Shown here piece by piece: positions 45,198 through 53,735 of a stretch of 64,000 nt of DNA. The notes beneath the pieces were generated by a model that worked only from the letters and a program-made list of their open reading frames with translations, had not been told where the DNA came from and ran no database searches. The DNA comes from a candidate division TM6 bacterium RIFCSPHIGHO2_12_FULL_36_22 (GTDB lineage: Bacteria; Babelota; Babeliae; Babelales; UBA12409). Position 1 is the first letter of the stretch; each line of letters starts with the position of its first letter. Where the stretch lies: NCBI GenBank assembly GCA_001771315.1, contig METK01000015.1:1-64000 (forward strand). The letters run 5' to 3'. A program made the position numbers and the translations under genes.

Positions 45198-47539
45198 GAT
45201 GCTTGTCCTTTATTGGTTGCGACATTCATGATAGGACTTTTCTTTTTTGCAACTGGAGTGCTTAATGGTTCAGCCGATTTTTTTTCTGCTTTCTGAGCTT
45301 CTTTTTTCTTTGTTTCTTCTTCTTCCATTTTTTCTTTTTCTGTTGCTTTCTCTTCTTCTTCAATAGCAGCTTCTAAGGCTTGTTTCTTAGCTTCTTTTTG
45401 TGTCTGTGTAGCATAAAGAAACTCTAGAGTTTGTTCTGACTGATTGATCTTATCTGGATCAAAGAACCATTTGCGAATTGGATCATTTGGTTGGAAACCT
45501 TCATCGTCGCGCTTAAATGATGCAAATTGTTGTTCCAAGAAATCAGCTTTATTTTCAGTATAATATTGAGAGGTTTTTTGTTGCGGTTGAACAATTTTTG
45601 GAGCAATGAAAATAACTAAGTTTTCTTTATCATTTTCATCACTTTGGTTACTGAAGATTCTGCCTATCAATGGTATTCGTTGGAGAACTGGTGTTCCACT
45701 AATAGCAGAACTGCTTGAGCTTTTGATAAGACCACCAAGTGCCAACACTTCTCCATCAGCGACATTGGCATTTGTTTTAACAACGCGTATTTCTTTATTG
45801 CCAAGAGATGGATCTGTTGATGCAGTATTGGCTTCGCTTTGAGTGAATTCTTCTATTAATACTTCAATATTTAAATTAATGATACCAAATTCGTTAATTT
45901 GTGGAATAATTGTAACTCTAAGTTCGGCACTTATTTGTGTAAACCCTTGTGTTGGAGTGCCGCTACCGCTTGAGATACTTTGTGTTGCAACGTTCCGTAT
46001 TGTTCCCAATGATACAGCAGCTTTATACTTATTGGTTGATACAAGGAAAGGGTTAGAAAGCACTCGACTTTGTGTTGTTTGTTGTAAGATGCCAAATAAT
46101 GCCCAAACACTTGTTTTACCAAGAGACAATAGTGTTGCGCCTGTTAGATTTACATTAAGAATTTTTACTAATTCTAAAAGGTTTCCAAGCAAACTACCAT
46201 CAGAAGCAAGTTGTGGTACAGATGCTGGATTGTTAAAAAAGCCAGATGTTTGCCAATTTATTGTTTTATCGCTTCTACTGCGAACTTGCGAAGCAAGTCC
46301 CCTTGTCTTATTTAGTCTTAAGTCAACAATTAATACCTCAATAGCAACCTGTGGTTGTTGAATATCGAGACCAAGAATGATCGGTTGAAGCATAGAAAAA
46401 TCTTCTTTGTTTGCTCGTATAATTAAGGAGTTACTTTGTTTTTCAGCTTGAATGAATACATCAGAAAAATACCTTGTTGCAGATATATTTGGATCAGCAC
46501 CATTAGTTTTGCCGAATTGGACTACTTGTGTAAGTATGTCTGCTATCGGTTCGGCAAGGGCATAGTTTAATGGATAGACATGAAGAAGGTTATAATTTGT
46601 TTTTAATTTTTTATCAATATGTTCAGAGATAAAGTTTTCAATGCGCTTAACGCCTTCTTTGCCACCAAGAATAATCAATGTATTGTTGCGAGAAGGAATA
46701 AGTTTAACATCTGAAGGAAAATAAAAGAGAGTTTGTTTTTGTGCTGCAGCGCCCCATTGTGGACGTTGGCCATCTTTTTGTTTGAGATTTTCTATTGTTT
46801 TGGCAACCTCATCAGCATCAGCTTCTTGAAGTTTCATAACAGAAAGTGTTTCAGGTAGATTTCCAGTATCAAGCTCTCTGGCAATTTCTACTAAACCACG
46901 GACATTATAAGCTCTATCGGTTAAGACCAATGCGTTAAGATCATCAAATGATTCGATGGTAGCTTGTTTACTTTTTAACTTTGTTAGTGTTGCGCCAATA
47001 TCCTTAGGAGAGTTATTTACAATAATTAATACATATCGAATACGAGTATCATTATTTGGAAGAGACTCTATTGGTGAATTAATATAGGTCGGCAGTGGTG
47101 ATTTGTTTGCATTATCAATTGATGTAATACGATATACCAATGGATCATAGGTAGCAATCATTGAAAAACCAGCAAGCTCTAAAAAAGTTTTGAATAGATT
47201 AAGAGCTTCACTAGCTGTTAATACTCGATGTGTATTAAAAGTAACCTTGTGATCAGCTAATCCCTTACCTAGAGGTGTTCCATCAGTTTTTTTAAGGGCA
47301 TCGTCTGGCAAGAATGTAATATTAAAAAGTGTTGATATTTCATCAGCGATATTTTGTAAGCTGGCATTATTAAAGTTGATATTAACTTGTTCATCATGCA
47401 ATTTTTGAAGAGCTATAGGTATCCCTTTGATTGTATTTGGAGTGTTTAAAGGGGTATTATCAGCAGCATAAACAGATATTGCTAGGCAAAAGAATCCTAG
47501 CTTAAATAAATTTGGTAGATGTACAAATTTTTTTATCAT
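45194..47539 (-). CDS. gspD: Type II secretion secretin, first copy
   Basis: A 781-residue secretin with signal peptide, N0 domain (about 50-140), N1-N3 domains and a barrel with LALGGLIKSS, ISGTPVLQRIPLIGRIFSN and LVIFIAPKIV. The tail (about 715-781) is a Glu/Lys-rich helix-like region ending in KKKSPIMN. It stands right after gspC, the usual gspC-gspD order, so it is probably the classic GspD. It is 16 bases from gspC. Confidence 0.9.
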   Translation of the reverse strand: MIKKFVHLPNLFKLGFFCLAISVYAADNTPLNTPNTIKGIPIALQKLHDEQVNINFNNASLQNIADEISTLFNITFLPDDALKKTDGTPLGKGLADHKVTFNTHRVLTASEALNLFKTFLELAGFSMIATYDPLVYRITSIDNANKSPLPTYINSPIESLPNNDTRIRYVLIIVNNSPKDIGATLTKLKSKQATIESFDDLNALVLTDRAYNVRGLVEIARELDTGNLPETLSVMKLQEADADEVAKTIENLKQKDGQRPQWGAAAQKQTLFYFPSDVKLIPSRNNTLIILGGKEGVKRIENFISEHIDKKLKTNYNLLHVYPLNYALAEPIADILTQVVQFGKTNGADPNISATRYFSDVFIQAEKQSNSLIIRANKEDFSMLQPIILGLDIQQPQVAIEVLIVDLRLNKTRGLASQVRSRSDKTINWQTSGFFNNPASVPQLASDGSLLGNLLELVKILNVNLTGATLLSLGKTSVWALFGILQQTTQSRVLSNPFLVSTNKYKAAVSLGTIRNVATQSISSGSGTPTQGFTQISAELRVTIIPQINEFGIINLNIEVLIEEFTQSEANTASTDPSLGNKEIRVVKTNANVADGEVLALGGLIKSSSSSAISGTPVLQRIPLIGRIFSNQSDENDKENLVIFIAPKIVQPQQKTSQYYTENKADFLEQQFASFKRDDEGFQPNDPIRKWFFDPDKINQSEQTLEFLYATQTQKEAKKQALEAAIEEEEKATEKEKMEEEETKKKEAQKAEKKSAEPLSTPVAKKKSPIMNVATNKGQAS

Positions 47540-47554
47540 AAAACAACTCTTATT

Positions 47555-48673
47555 TTACTTAAAAAGCTTTCGTTGTTTTGTATGGTTTAATATCTGTTTT
47601 CTTTCTTGTTGAGCAAGTTCATATTGCGTTGGTGCAAATTGCTTAGATCGTTTTAAAATATCAATATTTTCTCTAGTTTCTTGTAATTGCTGTTCTTTAG
47701 TCAATGGCTTTCCATCTGATTTAGCCGCTTTGCTTTCAGGTTGAGTTTCTAGGCTAGTTAAACTTCCCAATGTAACAATAATGCTGGTTGGCTTCTCTTT
47801 GCGCAATAATTGTATAGTAATAGATGCATCATTTTTAAGTGTAACGATATGTTTATAAATTTCCATGCGATTAGCCGTTGTCGCCGCAGGAATATTGTTT
47901 ACTTCTTTGATAATATCGCCAGCCTGGAATCCTAATGCGTGCACTAATGCGTTGTCATCAAGATTGCCAATCTTGCATCCAATTGGCGTTCCTTGTTTAT
48001 AAACAGTAGTAAGATCGAGCATATCAACAAGTGGTCCAAGGCTTGGTATTTCTTTTACAAACTCACGCGGATCTACAAAATATTTATTCGGTCCAATTTG
48101 TTTAATAATATTATTCCACGATTTTTTGAACCATGGACTTGTATATTTTTCTACCTGAGCTTGTTGTAAAAATAGTGTTTCTTGTTGTCCATTTGAACGT
48201 ATAAGAATAACTCGATTTTGGTAAATACGTAATATTTGTGCGTCTTCAATTTCATCCCCAACCTTATAGGTTTCTTCTTTTTTCGATTTATTATCGGTAA
48301 TAAATGCTCGGTTTTTTGTTTCGTCTTTGAATGCAAATACACCGGATAACGTTATAGATAAAGGCTCTAAAAAGCGTGGTGTTGCTGGTTGTGGAATAGA
48401 AGGCATGATCGGTTGTGGTGGTTGTGGGGGTTCTTTTATAAGATCAGGCTCTTTTGGTTGAATTTGTGGCGGATGATATGTGTCAAACAGATCATTGTCG
48501 TATATTTTTGATTGATCAATGCTGCTATCTTTTAATAAAGCAGGTGCTGTATATGCCTCTGGCTTTATACTATATTTTTTAGGAAAATTGACTTTGTAAA
48601 AGAAAACAAAAATTAAGCAAGCCAATAGCATCATAAACAAGATACTATTTAAAATCCAAAGTGGCTGTTTCAT
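47555..48673 (-). CDS. gspC: GspC-like type II secretion protein with PDZ domain
   Basis: A 372-residue protein: one N-terminal membrane span (about 7-27), a Pro-rich stretch (IQPKEPDLIKEPPQPPQP), an HR domain (about 105-170, SGVFAFKDETKNRAFITD ... YKVGDEI ... VILIRSNGQQETL) and a PDZ domain (about 220-300, GTPIGCKIGNLDDNALVHALGFQAGDIIKEVN). This is the GspC plan: HR contacts the secretin N0 domain, PDZ helps choose substrates. Ribosome site GAGGAA. It opens the five-gene operon. Confidence 0.85.
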   Translation of the reverse strand: MKQPLWILNSILFMMLLACLIFVFFYKVNFPKKYSIKPEAYTAPALLKDSSIDQSKIYDNDLFDTYHPPQIQPKEPDLIKEPPQPPQPIMPSIPQPATPRFLEPLSITLSGVFAFKDETKNRAFITDNKSKKEETYKVGDEIEDAQILRIYQNRVILIRSNGQQETLFLQQAQVEKYTSPWFKKSWNNIIKQIGPNKYFVDPREFVKEIPSLGPLVDMLDLTTVYKQGTPIGCKIGNLDDNALVHALGFQAGDIIKEVNNIPAATTANRMEIYKHIVTLKNDASITIQLLRKEKPTSIIVTLGSLTSLETQPESKAAKSDGKPLTKEQQLQETRENIDILKRSKQFAPTQYELAQQERKQILNHTKQRKLFK

Positions 48674-48753
48674 TTATTTTTCCTCAAACCCATAAGGCTT
48701 ATTATTACTTATAGTAACACTACTCAAGCATTGTTGTTTTTGTCAAGAAGCCT

Positions 48754-49740
48754 TTAAGGAGTGGGGACAGAACGAAGTAAATTACCGATAATTTCATCAG
48801 AGGTAACATTGTCTGCCTCGGCTTCATAATTGAGCAAGATTCTGTGTCTCAAGATTGCATATGCAACAGCCTTAACATCATCGGGTGTTACAAATGTTCG
48901 CCCTTCTAAAAAAGCATTTGCTTGAGCAGCATGATAGAGTACGATGCCGCCACGAGGTGAAACACCATATTGGATGTAGGCACTAAGAGTTTTGTTTTTA
49001 AACTCCTGTGGCATTCGAGTTGCAAAGATGATATTAACGATATAATCAAGTATTGTAGAATCAACGTATACTTTGCGAATAGTCTCTTGTAACTCCAATA
49101 TCATTTTTTTATCAATCATTTGATCAATAAGAAGGTCTTTGGAGCTTCTTAGAATAATCTCTTTTTCATTTTCTTTAGAAGGATAATCGACAAGAATTTT
49201 GAACATAAATCGATCGATCTGCGCTTCAGGGAGTGTATATGTGCCTTCTTGTTCAACAGGATTTTGGGTTGCAAAGACAAAGAATGGCTGATCGAGTTCG
49301 TATGTTGTTGTGCCGATAGTAACTTGCTTTTCTTGCATAGCTTCAAGTAAAGCCGATTGTACTTTAGCTGGTGCACGATTAATTTCGTCAGCTAAAATAA
49401 GATTAGCAAAAATAGGTCCCTTTTTTGTTTCAAATTCGTGTGTTTTGGGATTATAAATCAAAGTCCCGACTAAATCTGCAGGAAGAAGATCTGGTGTAAA
49501 TTGAATGCGCTGAAACTGTAGGCCAAGAGCTTGGGCAAAGGTTTTAATGATTGTTGTTTTAGCAACACCAGGAACACCTTCCAAAAGAACGTGACCATTA
49601 CAGAGCATAGCAATTGTAATATGAGTAAGAACATTTTCATTGCCTACAATGACCCGTGCAATTTGTTGTCTTAGGGCATTGAGCAAAGGTCGTTGTTCAC
49701 TTACAATTTCTTGAATTTTATTAATATCGACCTTCTGCAT
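48754..49740 (-). CDS. MoxR-family AAA+ ATPase
   Basis: A 328-residue MoxR ATPase with Walker A GVPGVAKTT (about 55), Walker B LILADEINRAP, sensor FATQNPVEQEGTYTLPEAQIDRF and the C-terminal lid. MoxR proteins help mature metal or extracellular protein complexes, usually with a VWA partner gene; none is seen next to it here. It lies 80 bases upstream of gspC on the same strand and could be cotranscribed. Confidence 0.92.
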   Translation of the reverse strand: MQKVDINKIQEIVSEQRPLLNALRQQIARVIVGNENVLTHITIAMLCNGHVLLEGVPGVAKTTIIKTFAQALGLQFQRIQFTPDLLPADLVGTLIYNPKTHEFETKKGPIFANLILADEINRAPAKVQSALLEAMQEKQVTIGTTTYELDQPFFVFATQNPVEQEGTYTLPEAQIDRFMFKILVDYPSKENEKEIILRSSKDLLIDQMIDKKMILELQETIRKVYVDSTILDYIVNIIFATRMPQEFKNKTLSAYIQYGVSPRGGIVLYHAAQANAFLEGRTFVTPDDVKAVAYAILRHRILLNYEAEADNVTSDEIIGNLLRSVPTP

Positions 49741-49987
49741 GAAAAATATTCCGTTCAGTTAAACTTATCTAAATCTATATAGGTATTTATAGCATTAATT
49801 TGTTGCATTTAGTAACCACATTTAACATGTTTTATTGGTGGTAACTAATCGATTTATAATAAATATATTATTAAAAATATTTATTAAGAAATCAAGTCAA
49901 CCGTGAAAACTCTTTGCTATATTTTAATATATTTGGTTAATTAAGAATGTATCAATTTGTTCGTTTTCATCAACAAAAGGCGTTAGT

Positions 49988-51565
49988 GTGATAAAGAGTA
50001 TCATAAGAATAAGCTTCTTGGTTGCATTACTATTTGGTTTCAGTGCACTCTTTGCAAAAATAGAAACAGGTCGGTCATATTTGAGTGTTTGGCCAGCTTT
50101 TCAAATTAACTCACCAGAGCGTGTATCAATGCACCATCATCAAATGAGGTTATATGATGACCAGAGGCGGCATGAATTTGATTTAACAGTTTTGGGTGGT
50201 CAGTCTACCGACTCGAAAAAGCTTGCAAAATATTTTGCTCCATTTGGTAAAACATGTCTTAGGGTAGGTGAGCTTGGTTCAGATTGGGCTAAAACAGGCA
50301 AAGCCGATATTATTGCAAACTATTTTAATATATTTACTAGTGCATACCCAATTGCAGGACAAGTATATCAACCAACAATTAATAATTATACTTTTAAAAG
50401 TGTAATTTCATTTGAACCAGAATATAAATATTATGGTTTGGGTGCACATTATCGTTATCATTTTTCATGTGATCCTGAAAAAGGTTTTTGGTTTGATATG
50501 GCGGCACCACTTGTTCGCGTGGAAACAGATATGGGGCTTACGGAAAGAATTATTACCCCTGGTGGTCCTGGAGGTGAAAATCCACAGGTTCCAGTGGGTT
50601 ATGTTGGTAGTATGACTGAAGCATTTAAACAAGATGGTTGGCAGTTTGGTAAAATTGATGGACCGCGAAGAGTTCTGCGTATCACAGATATTCAACTTGG
50701 TATTGGATATACATACATTAAAGAAGAGACACACTATTTGCAAAGCTATATGGGTGTTCTTATTGCTACGGGTAATAAGCCAAATGCAATATATCTTTTT
50801 GAACCAATTGCAGGAAATGGTGGGCACAATGGCCTTATTTTTGGGATGAATTTAGGATTTACTCTTTGGGCATGTCCAACCCAATCTATTGCGCTTAATG
50901 TTGATACATCAAGTAGTTTTTTCCTTCATAATTATCAAATTCGTTCATTTGATTTGAAAAATAATACATGGAGTCGCTATATGTTTGTTTATGCAGACAA
51001 AAAAGCAGAATTAACTTCCAACGGTATTAATACTTTCACAAGGCAAGTTAAGGTTGGACATGGTTTTGTTCGTAACCTTAATTTAGCAGCAACATATACA
51101 CACTGTAATGGCTTTCAAGTTGAAGGGGGCTATCAATTTTTTGCACAATCCGCAGAGTCTGTTCACATTGAATGTAATTGGCAAACTGGTCCTGCTATTG
51201 CAGCTCTTTGGAATGATCGAGATGATGAATTTATTACAGGTACCGGCAATACAACTGCCGCCGGCATATCACGAAATAATGCAAGGATTAATGCCTATGA
51301 ATTTATAGGTAATGATAAGGTACTGGATGTGGATGGTGTATCGTATGTTGATGGTTATCATCCGATAACAGAAGGCGAGCTAGATCTTGAATCTGCGGTG
51401 ACACCTGGATATATGACACATACATTCTATGCTTCTATCGGTCGCTATTGGGATCATTTATATAATCCAAAATTTTTAGGTGCAGGAGTGTCGTATGAAT
51501 TTTCCGATGAAAATTACGGTTTGGATAGGTGGATGTTATGGGCAACAATAGGATTTACATTCTAA
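49988..51565 (+). CDS. Outer-membrane beta-barrel protein, unknown family
   Basis: A 525-residue exported protein starting with GTG behind an AAAGGCG site. Signal peptide to about residue 23 (ALFAK). The body is rich in aromatic residues and alternating strands and ends ...WMLWATIGFTF, a C-terminal Phe barrel signal. The style resembles the protein at 33340-35316 without clear identity. Function may be a porin. It overlaps the longest galE frame, but galE probably starts later. Confidence 0.65.
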   Translation: MIKSIIRISFLVALLFGFSALFAKIETGRSYLSVWPAFQINSPERVSMHHHQMRLYDDQRRHEFDLTVLGGQSTDSKKLAKYFAPFGKTCLRVGELGSDWAKTGKADIIANYFNIFTSAYPIAGQVYQPTINNYTFKSVISFEPEYKYYGLGAHYRYHFSCDPEKGFWFDMAAPLVRVETDMGLTERIITPGGPGGENPQVPVGYVGSMTEAFKQDGWQFGKIDGPRRVLRITDIQLGIGYTYIKEETHYLQSYMGVLIATGNKPNAIYLFEPIAGNGGHNGLIFGMNLGFTLWACPTQSIALNVDTSSSFFLHNYQIRSFDLKNNTWSRYMFVYADKKAELTSNGINTFTRQVKVGHGFVRNLNLAATYTHCNGFQVEGGYQFFAQSAESVHIECNWQTGPAIAALWNDRDDEFITGTGNTTAAGISRNNARINAYEFIGNDKVLDVDGVSYVDGYHPITEGELDLESAVTPGYMTHTFYASIGRYWDHLYNPKFLGAGVSYEFSDENYGLDRWMLWATIGFTF

Positions 51566-51603
51566 TAGTATGTATAATAGCTTTAACTATTGAAGGATTA
51601 GGT

Positions 51604-52641
51604 ATGGAACTTGACATGCATAAGCCGACAGTCTTGGTTACTGGTGGTGCGGGATACATAGGATCGAATACTGCATGGTTGTTGGCCAACAAAGGATACC
51701 AAGTTGTTATTTTGGATAATATGCGTTACGGGCAACATTTTTATCCTAGTTGGGCGCGCGTTATTCTAGCTGATTTTGCAGATCAAACCATTCTTGATCA
51801 ATTATTTACTCATTATAATGTTCAGGCTGTTATGCACTTTGCTGGTCTTATAGAAGTTGGTCGATCAGGTAAGGATCCGAGTACCTTCTATCAAGAAAAT
51901 GTAGCGAAAATATTTAATCTTTTAAATAAGATGCGTGAATATCAAATTGATAAATTTATTTTTTCTTCAAGCGCAGCGGTATATGGAACTCCAAAAAGGA
52001 TTCCTATTACAGAAGAAGATCCCTGCAATCCAGTAAATACATATGGTAATACTAAATATACTGTTGAAAAAATTTTACAAGACTATAGTCACGCATATGG
52101 TTTAAAATTCGTAGCATTGCGCTATTTTAATGCGGCTGGTGCAGACATAGAAAATATGCTTGGAGAGAGGCATGAGCCAGAAACACATGCTATACCACTT
52201 TTATTAGAAGCTGCTGACAAAGGTGAGCCATTTTATATTTTTGGAGATGATTATGGTACACCGGACGGTACTTGTATTAGAGATTATCTTCATGTAAAGG
52301 ATCTTGCTGTTGCGCACTACAAAGCCCTTAAGTATTTGGATATACATAAAACGGGAATTTTTAATCTAGGTACAGGTATTGGAGTTTCGGTTAAAGAATT
52401 GGTTGCTACGGTTAAGAGGATAACAGGTCTTTCTGTAGAGATTGTTGTGCAAGGCCGTCGAGATGGAGATCCAGATAGGCTTGTTGCGGATGCTACTAAA
52501 GCAAATCAAATCCTTGGTTGGATACCAGAATATTCCTATATTGAAACTATTGTTGCGGATGCATGGGGATTCTATCAAAAGAAAGATATTAGCATGCATT
52601 GTGATAGTGATCAGCATTGCCAACAGCGATCAACTTTTTAA
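51604..52641 (+). CDS. galE: UDP-glucose 4-epimerase
   Basis: A 345-residue short-chain dehydrogenase-like enzyme interconverting UDP-glucose and UDP-galactose. NAD site TGGAGYIGS, SSSAAVYG with catalytic Ser, and YGNTK with catalytic Tyr and Lys; LRYFNAAGA and RDYLHVKDLA are typical of GalE. The frame opens at 51529 inside the previous gene; ATG 51604 with a GAAGGA site is better and matches family length. It probably supplies sugars for the envelope. Confidence 0.94.
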   Translation: MELDMHKPTVLVTGGAGYIGSNTAWLLANKGYQVVILDNMRYGQHFYPSWARVILADFADQTILDQLFTHYNVQAVMHFAGLIEVGRSGKDPSTFYQENVAKIFNLLNKMREYQIDKFIFSSSAAVYGTPKRIPITEEDPCNPVNTYGNTKYTVEKILQDYSHAYGLKFVALRYFNAAGADIENMLGERHEPETHAIPLLLEAADKGEPFYIFGDDYGTPDGTCIRDYLHVKDLAVAHYKALKYLDIHKTGIFNLGTGIGVSVKELVATVKRITGLSVEIVVQGRRDGDPDRLVADATKANQILGWIPEYSYIETIVADAWGFYQKKDISMHCDSDQHCQQRSTF

Positions 52642-52652
52642 ATCTTGTTTGT

Positions 52653-53723
52653 TTACAGAGCTATTTTTTTAACGAGTGACTTTGATGAATTTTTATAAAG
52701 ATCATTAAGCTTTTCAGTTGTTAGCAGTCCTTCTTGGGCGCCTTGATGTTGAAGTACAGAAACACTATTCAAAATTCCTTGTGCCATTGCTTGTTCAATT
52801 GATTGTCCAAGCATACGACTAGCAACAAAGCAAGAGCCAAACGCATCGCCGGCACCAACAGTGCTGATGATAGTCTTGTCTGTAATGCTTGGATGAAAGT
52901 AAATTGTTTTGTTGTGGGCAACATAGACCCCTTCTGCGCCATTTGTAACAATTGCTATTGGTGATATTGGGTTAAGTTTACTTAAAAGCAATCTGAAATA
53001 TTCGCGAAGGTTGAATGAACGATTTTGCAATAACTGGGGACCGTTATGAATAGTTTCACCTTTATCAATCGTATGTGTTTTTGATAGCGTGTATAGAAAT
53101 TCTTGAGCTTCGCAGGCGTTTAGGATGAAGGTATCAATGTTTGGTAATGCATTGATTAATGCCTGGCTATCTTCACATAATTGCTCCATTCCAGGATTGA
53201 CTGCGAGCGGTATTTTATATTTTTTTGCTGCGGCAGCAATAGGATCTATAAGTGAGGCCGCGGAACAGCTTAGCGATGATATATAAAGTTGATCGTATTG
53301 GCTTAGTTGATCATAAGGAATATCTTTATCATCAAGAAAGGTATTTTGGCCTCGATAGACTAAAAGTGTTGAGTCTTGATTACAAGCGGGTAGAATAAAT
53401 GATTCTGCTGTTGTTATTGTTTTATCAATAATGATGGAACTAGTACTGATATTGGTTTGTTGAAGTTGATTGAGGATATAAAGGCCTGCATGATCTTGTC
53501 CTATTTTACAGAGTGTAGTTGCATCGAACCCTAGACGAGAAAAAGAGGTGGCAGTATTTGTGCTGCCACCACCTAAAGCTTGGTGAACTTTATCGATTTC
53601 TATTTTCTTCCCAGCAAGAAGCTTTGTATAATTATCCTGGTCGCTGCATATCAGCAGCGACTCAGGATATTTGTAATGAAGAAACAAATCTTTGGTTGCA
53701 CCGCCAATTGTTAATACTTTCAT
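52653..53723 (-). CDS. PfkB-family carbohydrate kinase
   Basis: A 356-residue ribokinase-fold enzyme. N-terminal signature GGGSTNTATSFSRLG (about 50) and the C-terminal STVGAGDAFGSCF with catalytic Asp are intact. It phosphorylates a sugar or nucleoside; the substrate cannot be read from the sequence. It runs head-to-tail after lon (12 bases) and converges on galE. Confidence 0.88.
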   Translation of the reverse strand: MKVLTIGGATKDLFLHYKYPESLLICSDQDNYTKLLAGKKIEIDKVHQALGGGSTNTATSFSRLGFDATTLCKIGQDHAGLYILNQLQQTNISTSSIIIDKTITTAESFILPACNQDSTLLVYRGQNTFLDDKDIPYDQLSQYDQLYISSLSCSAASLIDPIAAAAKKYKIPLAVNPGMEQLCEDSQALINALPNIDTFILNACEAQEFLYTLSKTHTIDKGETIHNGPQLLQNRSFNLREYFRLLLSKLNPISPIAIVTNGAEGVYVAHNKTIYFHPSITDKTIISTVGAGDAFGSCFVASRMLGQSIEQAMAQGILNSVSVLQHQGAQEGLLTTEKLNDLYKNSSKSLVKKIAL

Positions 53724-53735
53724 GAGTCCTATAGC

